Made by a program: the position numbers and the translations under genes. A stretch of DNA of 54,516 nt from an uncultured Clostridia bacterium (GTDB taxonomy: Bacteria > Bacillota > Clostridia > Peptostreptococcales > Anaerovoracaceae). How positions within the stretch are numbered: position 1 is the stretch's first letter; each line of letters starts with the position of its first letter. The DNA is taken from assembly GCA_934255545.1 (NCBI GenBank), contig CAKQOE010000014.1, positions 1 to 54,516 on the forward strand. Direction: 5' to 3'. This document shows, one piece after another, positions 18,333-25,859 of the stretch. The notes beneath the pieces were generated by a model. The model saw nothing but the letters and a program-made list of their open reading frames with translations, had not been told where the DNA came from and made no database searches.

Positions 18333-18422
18333 TGTTTTCTCTCCTTGTTAAGTTTGAGTCAAATTAAAATAGTATAGAATTAATTAAAGCACGGTCCTGA
18401 TGTAAATGAACGATATCCTGAC

Positions 18423-18439
18423 GACGCGCCCGGCGCGTC
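18423..18439. repeat. GC palindrome, GCC-C-GGC centre
   Basis: GACGCGCC-C-GGCGCGTC, perfect 8-bp arms, 91 bp upstream of the BMP lipoprotein start. No T-run on either side. Confidence 0.8.
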
Positions 18440-18530
18440 CGCATAACGCTGCAGATACATTAAACCGCACAATAACCACAACTTAGAGTATCAAATTTAC
18501 GAGTAAAATACAATAGTTTTAAAACGAATA

Positions 18531-19436
18531 TTATTTATTATGACGGGCTCCGAGCATATTTATGAGGGAACCGATGAGGATGAGACAGACTCCGAACACA
18601 ATATTCCATCTTACAGGCTCGCCGAGTATGATCTGAGCGAGGATAACTGCGATGACAGGCTTTATAAAGAACGCTACCGATGCGTTTGACGGGCCGGAGA
18701 GCTCGATGGCTTTAAGGTATGCGAAGTAGCCTATGCCTGTTACGACTATGCCGGTGTAGAGCAGGACAGGTAAGCTGTGGAGCGTGATGCCTGAGATGAC
18801 AGGGTCGCCTTTGACGAGGACTATTACGAGCTCTATGACAGCGGCTATAAGGAAGCTTCCGCTGTTCTGCACCATGCCGCCGAGCTTCGCTACGCGCAGC
18901 TTGCCGAGCGCCGTGTAGAGCGCGAACATTACAGCGGCGATAAAAGTATAGAGCAGACCTTTTGACGTGTTGCCCTCGGCCATATCAACCGGGTCGGCGA
19001 CAAATATAAGTCCGATAATGCTGATGACCAGCACGATAGCCTTTCTTACGGTAAACGGCTCTTTTACGATATAATGCGCAAATATCATCGTAAATACAGG
19101 GTTTGATGATATGATGACAGCAGCCGTGTTGGCGTTGCAGTTCATTACGCCTAACTGGAAGCATGTCATGCTTATGCATATGCCGACTATGCCGAGTATC
19201 GTTATGTAGATGATATCGCCTTTCGTGATCTTGATGCCTTTCTTTTTTACATCCCTGACAGCGAACGGAAGCAGAAAGAGCCCGCCGATCAGAAATCGCA
19301 GAAACGTTATCTGCAGAGCCGAAAAGCTGCCTCCGCCGAGCTTCAGCGCGATCTCCATAGTACCGAAGCAGAACGCTGTTATAAGTACGAAAATAAAGCT
19401 TTTGTCGATGTTTTTTCCTTTACTGCTACTGTTCAT
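18531..19436 (-). CDS. EamA/DMT family transporter
   Basis: A 301-aa membrane protein with ten hydrophobic segments in two EamA halves, start ATG 19436 after AAGGAG. The first half has FCFGTMEIALKLGGG and LQITFLRFLIGGLFLLP; the second has GIGYFAYLKAIELSGPSNASVAFFIKPV and a final ILGEPV. This is the drug/metabolite transporter fold. Such proteins usually export amino acids or metabolites; the substrate is unknown. Monocistronic in this context. Confidence 0.9.
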   Translation of the reverse strand: MNSSSKGKNIDKSFIFVLITAFCFGTMEIALKLGGGSFSALQITFLRFLIGGLFLLPFAVRDVKKKGIKITKGDIIYITILGIVGICISMTCFQLGVMNCNANTAAVIISSNPVFTMIFAHYIVKEPFTVRKAIVLVISIIGLIFVADPVDMAEGNTSKGLLYTFIAAVMFALYTALGKLRVAKLGGMVQNSGSFLIAAVIELVIVLVKGDPVISGITLHSLPVLLYTGIVVTGIGYFAYLKAIELSGPSNASVAFFIKPVIAVILAQIILGEPVRWNIVFGVCLILIGSLINMLGARHNK

Positions 19437-19470
19437 AATACGATCTCCTTAAATACAAAATATGTAAAAA

Positions 19471-19514
19471 ATAATTTTTCGCGCGGTGACGCGCGCAGCG
19501 ACCGCCCGGCGGTC
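19471..19514 (-). terminator. Double GC hairpin after the anti-sigma gene
   Basis: On the minus strand GACCGCC-G-GGCGGTC (19500-19514) is followed by CGCGCG-TCAC-CGCGCG (19480-19495) and then GAAAAATTATTTTTT. The second hairpin plus T-rich end can terminate the sigma/anti-sigma transcript. Both hairpins belong to the palindrome set, and the second repeats the 17-mer at 2653. Confidence 0.65.
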
Positions 19515-19521
19515 GAACAGT

Positions 19522-20244
19522 TTATTTATAAATGCTGTCAGCTATTTCAACAAGCTGATCACCTGTAAAATATCCGTCTATGTAATAGATCCAGCCGGAT
19601 GATCCGTCTGACCATACTAATGTATTGCCAGTACTACCGTCAAGCGAAATATACAGGTCGGCATCATGACCGCAAACTGTTGTTTTTGAATGCTGCATAT
19701 TATCAGACGCTACGTTCACAGTAGAGTGACTTTTCACAGACATATACTGTACTGTAAGGTCGCGGTCTTTGTCAGCAGCAGTATATATCATATATCCGAG
19801 GTCCGGACTGCTGAATGAATCATACAGGCTATATCCATCAGGGACGTTGATATTATCGATTATCTCTGCTCTTATCTGATTTTCCGTAGTCACGGAAATA
19901 TCATTGCCAAATGTCATGTAGGACGCAATACTATCAGTTATATTGGATAACCAGTTTAAGGCAGCAGCTCTTGCGACCGGTGAAAATGAGAGCAACGATG
20001 AAATACTTACTGCAACAGCAATAAATACAGAAGCTGCCAGTATCAGGGTTCTATGTTTATGTGATCTCCTGACATGGCCTGAACGTTCAGATGGAACAAA
20101 ACTGTTGGCAATATCATTTATAGAATTTGAATATTCATCAGAATATTTGACATCTTCGAGTTTATCTGATGGTCTGTGATATTGAATTTGATTCGCCCTG
20201 AGAAGTGAAGTGCGTATAAGCGTGTCATAATCGTTTTGCATCAT
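19522..20244 (-). CDS. Probable anti-sigma factor with DUF4367-like extracellular domain
   Basis: A 240-aa single-pass protein. Residues 1-63 are hydrophilic (cytoplasmic), a transmembrane segment runs ~66-90 (LILAASVFIAVAVSISSLLS), and residues ~110-240 resemble the DUF4367 domain found at the C-terminus of many Clostridia anti-sigma proteins (DGYSLYDSF ... LVEIADSIY). Its ATG overlaps the sigma factor stop (ATGA), so the two are coupled. I infer that it tethers and inhibits the adjacent ECF sigma factor. No zinc-binding ZAS motif was seen. Confidence 0.75.
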   Translation of the reverse strand: MMQNDYDTLIRTSLLRANQIQYHRPSDKLEDVKYSDEYSNSINDIANSFVPSERSGHVRRSHKHRTLILAASVFIAVAVSISSLLSFSPVARAAALNWLSNITDSIASYMTFGNDISVTTENQIRAEIIDNINVPDGYSLYDSFSSPDLGYMIYTAADKDRDLTVQYMSVKSHSTVNVASDNMQHSKTTVCGHDADLYISLDGSTGNTLVWSDGSSGWIYYIDGYFTGDQLVEIADSIYK

Positions 20245-20777
20245 AATATACCTTCTTCTTTGATTTTTTGAATAAGTAAATTGCGTCCTCGCAGGATGCG
20301 TGATTCTACACTGGACTGTTTCATATCAAGATGATCTGCGATCTCTCTGTTTTTCAGACCGAATATGTATTTTAATTCCAGTACCTGTCGGTATGTCTCA
20401 GGCAGTGTCAAAATATAAAGAGCTAATTTATCCTCAGGATCGTTATGCGGAAGATCCATGTTATAGCTTAGTTCAGAAATGAAATTTTTATCGAGATCGA
20501 CTGTTTTTATTTTATACTTTTTTAAAACATTGAATGCAGCATGCTTTGACATCGTAATGAAGTATGGATCGAGCTCATGCTCCTGCAGTTTCTGTATCCT
20601 GTCCAGATTTTTCGCGGTATACAGCCAGACGTTCTGAGCAGCATCTTCAGCATCTTCTTTCGTATCTGTGATACGCAAGGCAGTAAAGTATACTGTTTTA
20701 TTCAGTTTTCTGTACAGTCTTTCAAAGACATGTCTGTCGTCTTCATCATCGATCAGAGCAAGGCATATAGCTATCAT
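20241..20777 (-). CDS. ECF-type RNA polymerase sigma factor
   Basis: A 178-aa protein if it starts at ATG 20777 after AAAGGA; the frame is open to a GTG at 20804 with no ribosome binding site. Region 2 shows VYFTALRITDTKEDAEDAAQ and VWLYTAKNLDRI. Region 4 is a HTH (YRQVLELKYIFGLKNREIAD, then SVESRILRGRN). Sigma-70 family with ECF layout. A truncated copy of its first ~41 codons lies at 22529-22653. It probably drives the divergent secreted-protein genes and itself. Confidence 0.88.
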   Translation of the reverse strand: MIAICLALIDDEDDRHVFERLYRKLNKTVYFTALRITDTKEDAEDAAQNVWLYTAKNLDRIQKLQEHELDPYFITMSKHAAFNVLKKYKIKTVDLDKNFISELSYNMDLPHNDPEDKLALYILTLPETYRQVLELKYIFGLKNREIADHLDMKQSSVESRILRGRNLLIQKIKEEGIL

Positions 20778-21004
20778 ATTGTGGAACGTCCTTTGATATT
20801 GCACGATAAAAAGTACCTTAATGCTATCAGAAAAAAATATTTATGTAAATATTTTTGAAAAAATGAGCGAAAACGCATTTTAAAATTGCTTATTGTTATA
20901 GAAGCGCTGATATTTGCAGAGGATCGGAATACAGAATATTGTTAAAAGCATTATTCAAACGCTGCAACAACAGCAATTTCTTCGGGCAGGAGGTGTGAAT
21001 TATG
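20652..21004. repeat. Duplicated segment, copy A (sigma 5' end plus intergenic region)
   Basis: This ~350-bp stretch recurs at 22529-22880. The intergenic ~200 bp (about 20795-21000) is almost identical between copies, with only a few differences near the end, whereas the sigma coding part has visibly more substitutions. Confidence 0.9.
20783..20809 (+). promoter_or_regulatory. Candidate ECF promoter, GGAAC-N16-CGATAA
   Basis: GGAAC (20783-20787), 16-nt spacer, CGATAA (20804-20809), pointing to the secreted-protein genes. GGAAC is the classic -35 of many ECF sigma factors. The duplicate locus keeps GGAAC (22659) and CGATAA (22681) with a 17-nt spacer. Inference only. Confidence 0.4.
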
Positions 21005-21367
21005 AAAAAGAAAGGTGTTATATCAACAGTAACAGTATTATGCATATTAATGTTACTGATCACTGTATCTGCAAATGCAGCGGAAATGTGTACGATAAGG
21101 ACAACAGCAAGTATATCTAACTCAGGGGCTGATGTAACGTGTACCGGCATCGTATTTGGAAATGCGAAAGATGATCCTATATCAGCTAAAATGAAATTAT
21201 GGCGTGATAATACATGTATAGCTACATGGTCTGCTAACGGTACAGGGAATTTGACGATCGTAAAAACAAAATCAGTTACAAAAGGGCATACATATAAAGT
21301 TACCGTAGATGCCAATGTTGCAGGAGTAAAGCAGCAAAGAGTTACATCGTCGAGTTTGGATTACTGA
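21002..21367 (+). CDS. Small secreted protein of unknown function
   Basis: A 121-aa protein, start ATG 21002 after AGGAGGT. A signal peptide covers ~1-26 (VLCILMLLITVSANA|AE). The mature ~95 residues are Thr/Ser/Lys-rich with alternating beta-strand pattern and two Cys (MCTIRTTA, VTCTGIVFG), which suggests a small beta-sandwich. I do not recognise the family. It is divergent from the ECF sigma factor and preceded by the candidate ECF promoter, so it is a likely target of that sigma factor. Confidence 0.75.
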   Translation: MKKKGVISTVTVLCILMLLITVSANAAEMCTIRTTASISNSGADVTCTGIVFGNAKDDPISAKMKLWRDNTCIATWSANGTGNLTIVKTKSVTKGHTYKVTVDANVAGVKQQRVTSSSLDY

Positions 21368-21452
21368 CATCTAAACTATGGCTATATGGCATAGCTAAAT
21401 AAGTTATTTTACAGATAATTTTACAATCTATGTACGAAAGGGAAAATTAATT

Positions 21453-21977
21453 ATGTCAAGAAAGTTTATATCTATTTTACTTATTTTAATTATGTCGTTA
21501 TCAGGAAGTATATTAGCTTTTGCAGATACAGAAAATATAAATGATTCCTATACTGATATTTTGACTGAAACTGATGATGCTCAGCGCTCTACTAAAATTC
21601 CTAGTACATTTTATAATTTACAGAAAGGAAGATACCAGTTTTCGGCAGATAGCTTTAGTGTTAGTTTGTTTACAAATTATTATTTTTGTCCGAATGCTAA
21701 AGGAGAGCTTACAGTTTATGCTAATATGACTGTAGGAAAACGTGGTGTTCCAACACAGTTAAAGGTGCATCTTATGGACTTAAACAAAAAGAATTATGTT
21801 TCAGGAAAATATGTGTCAAATGAGACTCAGATGACAAGTGATGGAACATATACCACATACGTTACAGTAAAGAAAACATTTACAGGATTAGATCCTAATA
21901 AATTTTATTTCTTTGAAATAAGTAAAACAAATGATGGTCAATACGCAAAGGCAATGAGCGGATATGTGGAAGCTTAA
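21453..21977 (+). CDS. Secreted protein of unknown function
   Basis: A 174-aa protein, start ATG 21453 after AAAGGG. Signal peptide ~1-24 (FISILLILIMSLSGSILAFA). The mature part is beta-rich (FYNLQKGRYQFSADSFSVSL, later TYTTYVTVKKTFTGLDPNKF) with an immunoglobulin-like feel, no cysteine pair and no anchor. Unknown family. Base composition is AT-richer than in the flanking housekeeping genes, as for the whole 19.5-23.4 kb patch. Its stop overlaps the start of the VanZ-like gene by 14 bp. Confidence 0.7.
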   Translation: MSRKFISILLILIMSLSGSILAFADTENINDSYTDILTETDDAQRSTKIPSTFYNLQKGRYQFSADSFSVSLFTNYYFCPNAKGELTVYANMTVGKRGVPTQLKVHLMDLNKKNYVSGKYVSNETQMTSDGTYTTYVTVKKTFTGLDPNKFYFFEISKTNDGQYAKAMSGYVEA

Positions 21978-22389
21978 GAATATAAGTAATAGCAAAATGT
22001 TATTTTGTACTGCTTCAATTGCATATATGCTTGTTTTGATAGCCGTAAAAGATTTGGGTATATTGTCGCCAATTGCCAGACATTCAGCTTGGGGACAAGT
22101 GTATTCATGGAATATAATGATCGGAATGGATCGCTATTTGCGGAGTATACATTTATATTTATTAAATTTAGTATCCATGGTTCCAGCAGGCTTACTGATA
22201 TATAACTCGTTAAATACTGTTTTATGCAAAATAGCGGTAATAGTAATATTTTCATTTGCTGCAGAGTTTATGCAACCTATTATGGATGTCGGAATGTTTG
22301 ATGTTATAAGTGTGATCCATATGACAGTGGGTGGTCTGTCAGGAATGTTGGCTGCAGCATTGCTACATAATAGAATAAAAATAACATAA
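21964..22389 (+). CDS. Small VanZ-like membrane protein
   Basis: A 141-aa protein with three to four hydrophobic segments. The order NLVSMVPAGLLIYNSL, then FAAEFMQPIMDVGMFDVISV, then MTVGGLSGMLAAALL follows the VanZ-like pattern (N...P.G, E..Q, D...N..G). VanZ in the vanA cluster gives low-level teicoplanin resistance; most relatives are uncharacterised. It overlaps the secreted-protein gene, so the three + strand genes form an operon. Its last 31 codons are copied at 22878-22973. Confidence 0.65.
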   Translation: MWKLKNISNSKMLFCTASIAYMLVLIAVKDLGILSPIARHSAWGQVYSWNIMIGMDRYLRSIHLYLLNLVSMVPAGLLIYNSLNTVLCKIAVIVIFSFAAEFMQPIMDVGMFDVISVIHMTVGGLSGMLAAALLHNRIKIT

Positions 22390-22528
22390 TCAATACACTC
22401 TCTGCTGCTTGATTCAGGTATACTGGAAATGGCAATTCACGATAAACCTAAAAGCAGAAATCAAAAAGTATGTAACTGTTCATACTAAATAAATGAAAGC
22501 AGTTCGTAGGATATCTTTCCAATGGACT

Positions 22529-22653
22529 GCTTCTTTTATATCTATTATACGCAAAGCAGTGAAGTATACTATTTTATTCAATTTTCTGTACAGTCTTTCA
22601 AAGACATGTCGGTCATCTTCATCAGAGATCAGAGCAAGGCATATAGCTATCAT
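22529..22653 (-). pseudogene. Truncated ECF sigma factor copy
   Basis: Read from ATG 22653, this encodes about 41 residues matching the N-terminus of the sigma factor at 20241 (AICLALISDEDDRHVFERLY), then homology stops near 22529 and the frame runs into unrelated sequence. Regions 2 (rest) and 4 are missing, so it cannot act as a sigma factor. Confidence 0.85.
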
Positions 22654-22655
22654 GT

Positions 22656-22686
22656 TGTGGAACATCCTTTTAATATTGCACGATAA
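22656..22686 (+). promoter_or_regulatory. Candidate ECF promoter in copy B
   Basis: GGAAC (22659-22663), 17-nt spacer, CGATAA (22681-22686). Conserved with copy A and placed to transcribe the 31-codon mini-gene. Confidence 0.35.
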
Positions 22687-22877
22687 AAAGTACCTTAATG
22701 CTATCAGAAAAAAATATTTATGTAAATATTTTTGAAAAAATGAGCGAAAACGCATTTTAAAATTGCTTATTGTTATAGAAGCGCTGATATTTGCAGAGGA
22801 TCGGAATACAGAATATTGTTAAAAGCATTATTCAAACGCTGCACAACAGCAATTTCTTCGGTCAGGAGGTGTGAATA

Positions 22878-22973
22878 ATGTTTGATGTTATAAGCGTGAT
22901 CCATATGATAGTAGTTTGCCTGGCAGGACTGCTGGTTGCAGCATTGCTAAATAATAGAATAAAAATAGCCTAA
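22878..22973 (+). CDS. 31-codon mini-gene: VanZ-like C-terminus behind an intact ribosome binding site
   Basis: ATG 22878 follows AGGAGGT at the same place where copy A has the secreted-protein start. The frame begins MFDVISVIHMIV and ends NNRIKIA, a single hydrophobic segment matching the last helix of the VanZ-like protein with several substitutions. It arose by deletion joining ATG to ATG. Whether the peptide is made is unknown. Confidence 0.5.
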   Translation: MFDVISVIHMIVVCLAGLLVAALLNNRIKIA

Positions 22974-23143
22974 AATAGTATAAACAGTACACTCGCTATT
23001 ATTTGAATCAGGGGTACGAAAGATGACGATTCCTGATAAACCCAGAAGCAGAGATTAAAAATATATAACTGTTCATTCTGAATAAGTGAAAGCAATGCCC
23101 TTAGATATCAGACAGGCAGATATTAACATAGGAGAAAAATAAA

Positions 23144-23323
23144 ATGAAATTTTTATCAGGTATATTACTAAGTATTTTTTCCGCAATACTGATACTGGTT
23201 CAGGGATGTTTTATAAGTTGGAACAAGGCTTATCCTGAAATATTGTTTTATATAATTACAATAATATCAGTTATAAGTGCAGCAATTATGCTTATTGCGG
23301 AGCATGGAAATAAAAAAAATTAG
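23144..23323 (+). CDS. Small two-helix membrane protein
   Basis: A 59-aa frame, start ATG 23144 after AGGAGA. Two hydrophobic segments (LLSIFSAILILVQG and FYIITIISVISAAIMLI) are separated by a short polar turn, ending in EHGNKKN. Unknown family. It lies directly after the duplicated block and could be the last member of the accessory patch. Confidence 0.6.
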   Translation: MKFLSGILLSIFSAILILVQGCFISWNKAYPEILFYIITIISVISAAIMLIAEHGNKKN

Positions 23324-23427
23324 TTATTATTATTCATACATAATATACGTATTCAAAATGAAAATCAAAATAAGGGGTAAACGTATATATTGACATGGTA
23401 AGCATGTATATACTTGCCGGTAAATAA

Positions 23428-23465
23428 GAAAACCCTTGGAAATACTGGATTTCCAAGGGTTTTGA
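23428..23465. terminator. Bidirectional terminator, end of rpsI
   Basis: AAAACCCTTGGAAAT pairs with the ATTTCCAAGGGTTTT half around a short loop. Strong stem with A and T ends, between the small membrane protein gene and rpsI, which is convergent with it. Confidence 0.9.
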
Positions 23466-23488
23466 TGTTCTTTTGATATTCGGTTGAA

Positions 23489-23881
23489 TTATCTCTTTGA
23501 GAACTGTGAAGCTCTTCTTGCCTTCTTGAGACCGTACTTCTTTCTTTCCTTCATACGTGGGTCACGAGTGAGGAATCCTGCAGCCTTGAGTGAAGGTCTG
23601 TTTTCAGGATCTGCAGCGCAGAGAGCTCTTGAGATACCGTGTCTGAGAGCGCCTGCCTGACCAGTAGTACCGCCGCCGTTTACGAGAGCGATAACGTCAT
23701 ACTTGCCTTCGTTGCCTGAAACAGCGAAAGGACGCTTAACTTCGTTCTTGAGGATCTCCATTGGGAGATATTCATCAAGATCCTTCTTGTTGATAGTGAT
23801 CTTACCAGTACCAGGGATCAATCTAACTCTGGCAATGGCAGACTTTCTTCTGCCTGTACCTATATACTGTATTGTAGCCAT
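23489..23881 (-). CDS. rpsI: 30S ribosomal protein S9
   Basis: A 130-aa protein, start ATG 23881 after GGAGG. It begins YIGTGRRKSAIARVRL and ends with the invariant KKARRASQFSKR tail that reaches the P site. Length is standard. It lies 21 bp after rplM in the conserved rplM-rpsI operon and is followed by a strong terminator. Confidence 0.98.
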   Translation of the reverse strand: MATIQYIGTGRRKSAIARVRLIPGTGKITINKKDLDEYLPMEILKNEVKRPFAVSGNEGKYDVIALVNGGGTTGQAGALRHGISRALCAADPENRPSLKAAGFLTRDPRMKERKKYGLKKARRASQFSKR

Positions 23882-23902
23882 TTTTCGATTTCCTCCCTTC
23901 CG

Positions 23903-24331
23903 TTAAAATTCCCATACTTCAGGCTTCTGAGCAGCATGATTGTGCTCGTTGCCAGCGTATACCTTTAACTTCTTGTACATCTGTCTTCCGAGAGAACCCT
24001 TTGGCATCATGCCCTTAACAGCATGTCTGATGATCTCTTCAGGATTCTTAGCCTGTAACTTTTCGAAAGTTATCTCACGGAGACCGCCCGGATAACCAGT
24101 GTGTCTCTTATAGATCTTTTCTTTTCTCTTCTTGCCTGTTACTTCAACCTTTTCAGCGTTGATGATGATAACGTAGTCACCAGTGTCAACGTGTGGTGTG
24201 TAGATAGGCTTTTTCTTACCTCTTAAGATAGAAGCTGCTTCAGAAGCGAGACGACCGAGAGTCTTGCCCTCTGCATCGAGTACGTACCACTTTCTTTCAA
24301 CTTCCTGAGGCTTAGCAATGTAAGATTTCAT
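23903..24331 (-). CDS. rplM: 50S ribosomal protein L13
   Basis: A 142-aa protein, start ATG 24331 after AGGAGGT. Typical motifs: WYVLDAEGKTLGRLAS, HVDTGDYVIIINAEK and the MMPKGSLGRQM loop. First gene of the rplM-rpsI operon. In many Firmicutes this operon is autoregulated through a structured leader; the leader here is hairpin-rich (next entry). The usual clostridial neighbour truA is not upstream. Confidence 0.98.
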   Translation of the reverse strand: MKSYIAKPQEVERKWYVLDAEGKTLGRLASEAASILRGKKKPIYTPHVDTGDYVIIINAEKVEVTGKKRKEKIYKRHTGYPGGLREITFEKLQAKNPEEIIRHAVKGMMPKGSLGRQMYKKLKVYAGNEHNHAAQKPEVWEF

Positions 24332-24334
24332 TTA

Positions 24335-24480
24335 ATAACCTCCTGGTCTACTCTGATGTCCGGTCATGTCCATAGACAGCCGGGTATCGATTTCGACTCA
24401 ACAAATAAAAATTAACTTCCGGCCACGGCCGGTCCTTCCCAGCCTGCACCGTATAGTAAACGCCGTACCGTTCAAAACGG
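24335..24480 (-). promoter_or_regulatory. Hairpin-rich leader of rplM, possible ribosomal-protein leader RNA
   Basis: On the minus strand, in order: CCGTT-ttg-AACGG, CCGGCC-gt-GGCCGG (24419-24432), and CCGG ... CCGG enclosing TGTC-tatg-GACA just before the ribosome binding site. L13 leaders are known in Firmicutes, but I cannot confirm that this matches that family. Confidence 0.4.
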
Positions 24481-24538
24481 GATAGGCCGAATACTCATAA
24501 AATGAATATGCAAATGCGCTGCGCGCGCCCATCCTGCC

Positions 24539-24554
24539 GACCGCTCACGCGGTC
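24539..24554. repeat. GC palindrome, TCAC tetraloop
   Basis: GACCGC-TCAC-GCGGTC, perfect 6-bp arms, in the 435-bp non-coding gap between rplM and hbd. The rest of that gap is AT-rich with no gene seen. Confidence 0.75.
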
Positions 24555-24703
24555 ACACAAAATAAAACACTGCTGCAAATGGGCATAAAACACCCATAAG
24601 AACGCATCAGCCTTAATATCATATATGCGCGGAGCACTTTTGTCAATAGATTTTATAATGCACGCAGCATATTTTACAGCATTTTTGTTGCTTATACGCA
24701 GAA

Positions 24704-24724
24704 AAGACGCCGCGTGGCGCGGCG
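24704..24724 (-). terminator. Terminator after hbd
   Basis: On the minus strand CGCCGCG-cca-CGCGGCG (24708-24724) followed by TCTTTTC, 40 nt after the hbd stop. Confidence 0.65.
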
Positions 24725-24766
24725 CCTTGTAATTTTCCATTATGTATGGAGTATTATGCCCGTATA

Positions 24767-25606
24767 TTAATACTTGTAGAAGCCTTCGCCTGTCTTCTGA
24801 CCGAGCTTTCCTGCACGTACCATCTTTCTGAGCAGTGGATGAGGTCTGTATTTGTCCTCGCCGAGCTCCGCGTGGAGTACTTCCATGATGGAGAGGCAGA
24901 TATCAAGGCCTACAAGATCGCCGAGCGCCAGAGGACCCATAGGGTGGTTAGCGCCGAGCTGCATAGCTCTGTCGATATCCTCAGCAGAAGCGATACCTTC
25001 AGCGTAAACAGCTATACACTCGTTTATCATAGGAACGAGCATCCTGTTAACAACGAATCCAGGAGCTTCGTGAACTACGATAGGTGTCTTCATGAGCTTC
25101 TCAGACAGTTCCTTTGCTTCCATGATAGTAGCGTCTGAAGTGTTGTAGCCAGGGATGACTTCAACGAGTTTCATTACCGGAGCAGGGTTGAAGAAGTGCA
25201 TACCTACTACCTTGTCAGGTCTCTTTGTAACAGATGCGATCTCTGTTATTGAGAGAGATGAAGTGTTTGTAGCGAGGATGACCTCAGGTCTGCATATCTT
25301 GTCGAGCTCTGAGAAAAGCTCTTTCTTTGTAGCCATGTTTTCGGCTGCAGCTTCAATTATGAAATCAGCCTCTCTGAGTACGTTGAGATCAGTAGTTCCG
25401 ATGATCCTTGAGAGGTTTTCTTCCTTCTTTTCAGGAGCGAGCCAGCCTCTTGAGATCATGAAATCGTACTGGCCTGCTACGTGAGCGTAAGCATCGTCAA
25501 CTGATTTCTGGCTTCTTGCGCGGTAGATTATATCAAAACCGCAGTTTGCGCAGTGCTGGATGAGTCCGCGGCCCATCGTTGAAGCGCCTAAAATACCTAT
25601 CTTCAT
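24767..25606 (-). CDS. hbd: 3-hydroxybutyryl-CoA dehydrogenase
   Basis: A 279-aa protein, start ATG 25606 after GGAGGA. The N-terminal NAD-binding motif is GILGASTMGRGLIQHC; FIIEAAAEN and the catalytic region VGMHFFNPAPVMKLVEVI follow, and the C-terminal domain has NHPMGPLALGDLVGLD. It interconverts acetoacetyl-CoA and 3-hydroxybutyryl-CoA in butyrate formation. In many Clostridia hbd lies in a bcs operon with crt, bcd and etfBA; here it stands alone, with crt ~250 bp upstream and its own leader. Confidence 0.95.
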   Translation of the reverse strand: MKIGILGASTMGRGLIQHCANCGFDIIYRARSQKSVDDAYAHVAGQYDFMISRGWLAPEKKEENLSRIIGTTDLNVLREADFIIEAAAENMATKKELFSELDKICRPEVILATNTSSLSITEIASVTKRPDKVVGMHFFNPAPVMKLVEVIPGYNTSDATIMEAKELSEKLMKTPIVVHEAPGFVVNRMLVPMINECIAVYAEGIASAEDIDRAMQLGANHPMGPLALGDLVGLDICLSIMEVLHAELGEDKYRPHPLLRKMVRAGKLGQKTGEGFYKY

Positions 25607-25859
25607 AATAGTTCCTCCTTAACATGCCGCCAGCCTCCTTTATGTGGCTTTGCAGCTGCTACCTGATAATAACTTGCTAACAAATACATTTTACAGTATA
25701 AATGGCGTTTTTTCAAGCGATTACAGGCTTTCAGGCCTGTTTACTTTAAGAATAAGCAAACAGGATATTACAAAAACATACAGTTGATGTACAGAATAAT
25801 TGTATATCAATGGGTATACGCTCAAATAATACTATATACGAATAATAAATATTTTAATT

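Larger units (their letters stand above)
22529..23095. repeat. Duplicated segment, copy B (deletion derivative)
   Basis: Three parts match copy A in order: sigma 5' end and intergenic region (22529-22880 to 20652-21004), VanZ 3' end (22878-22973 to 22294-22389) and the trailing non-coding ~110 bp (22974-23095 to 22390-22499). About 1.29 kb corresponding to 21002-22293 is absent. The join is at a shared AATG/ATG. Confidence 0.85.
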
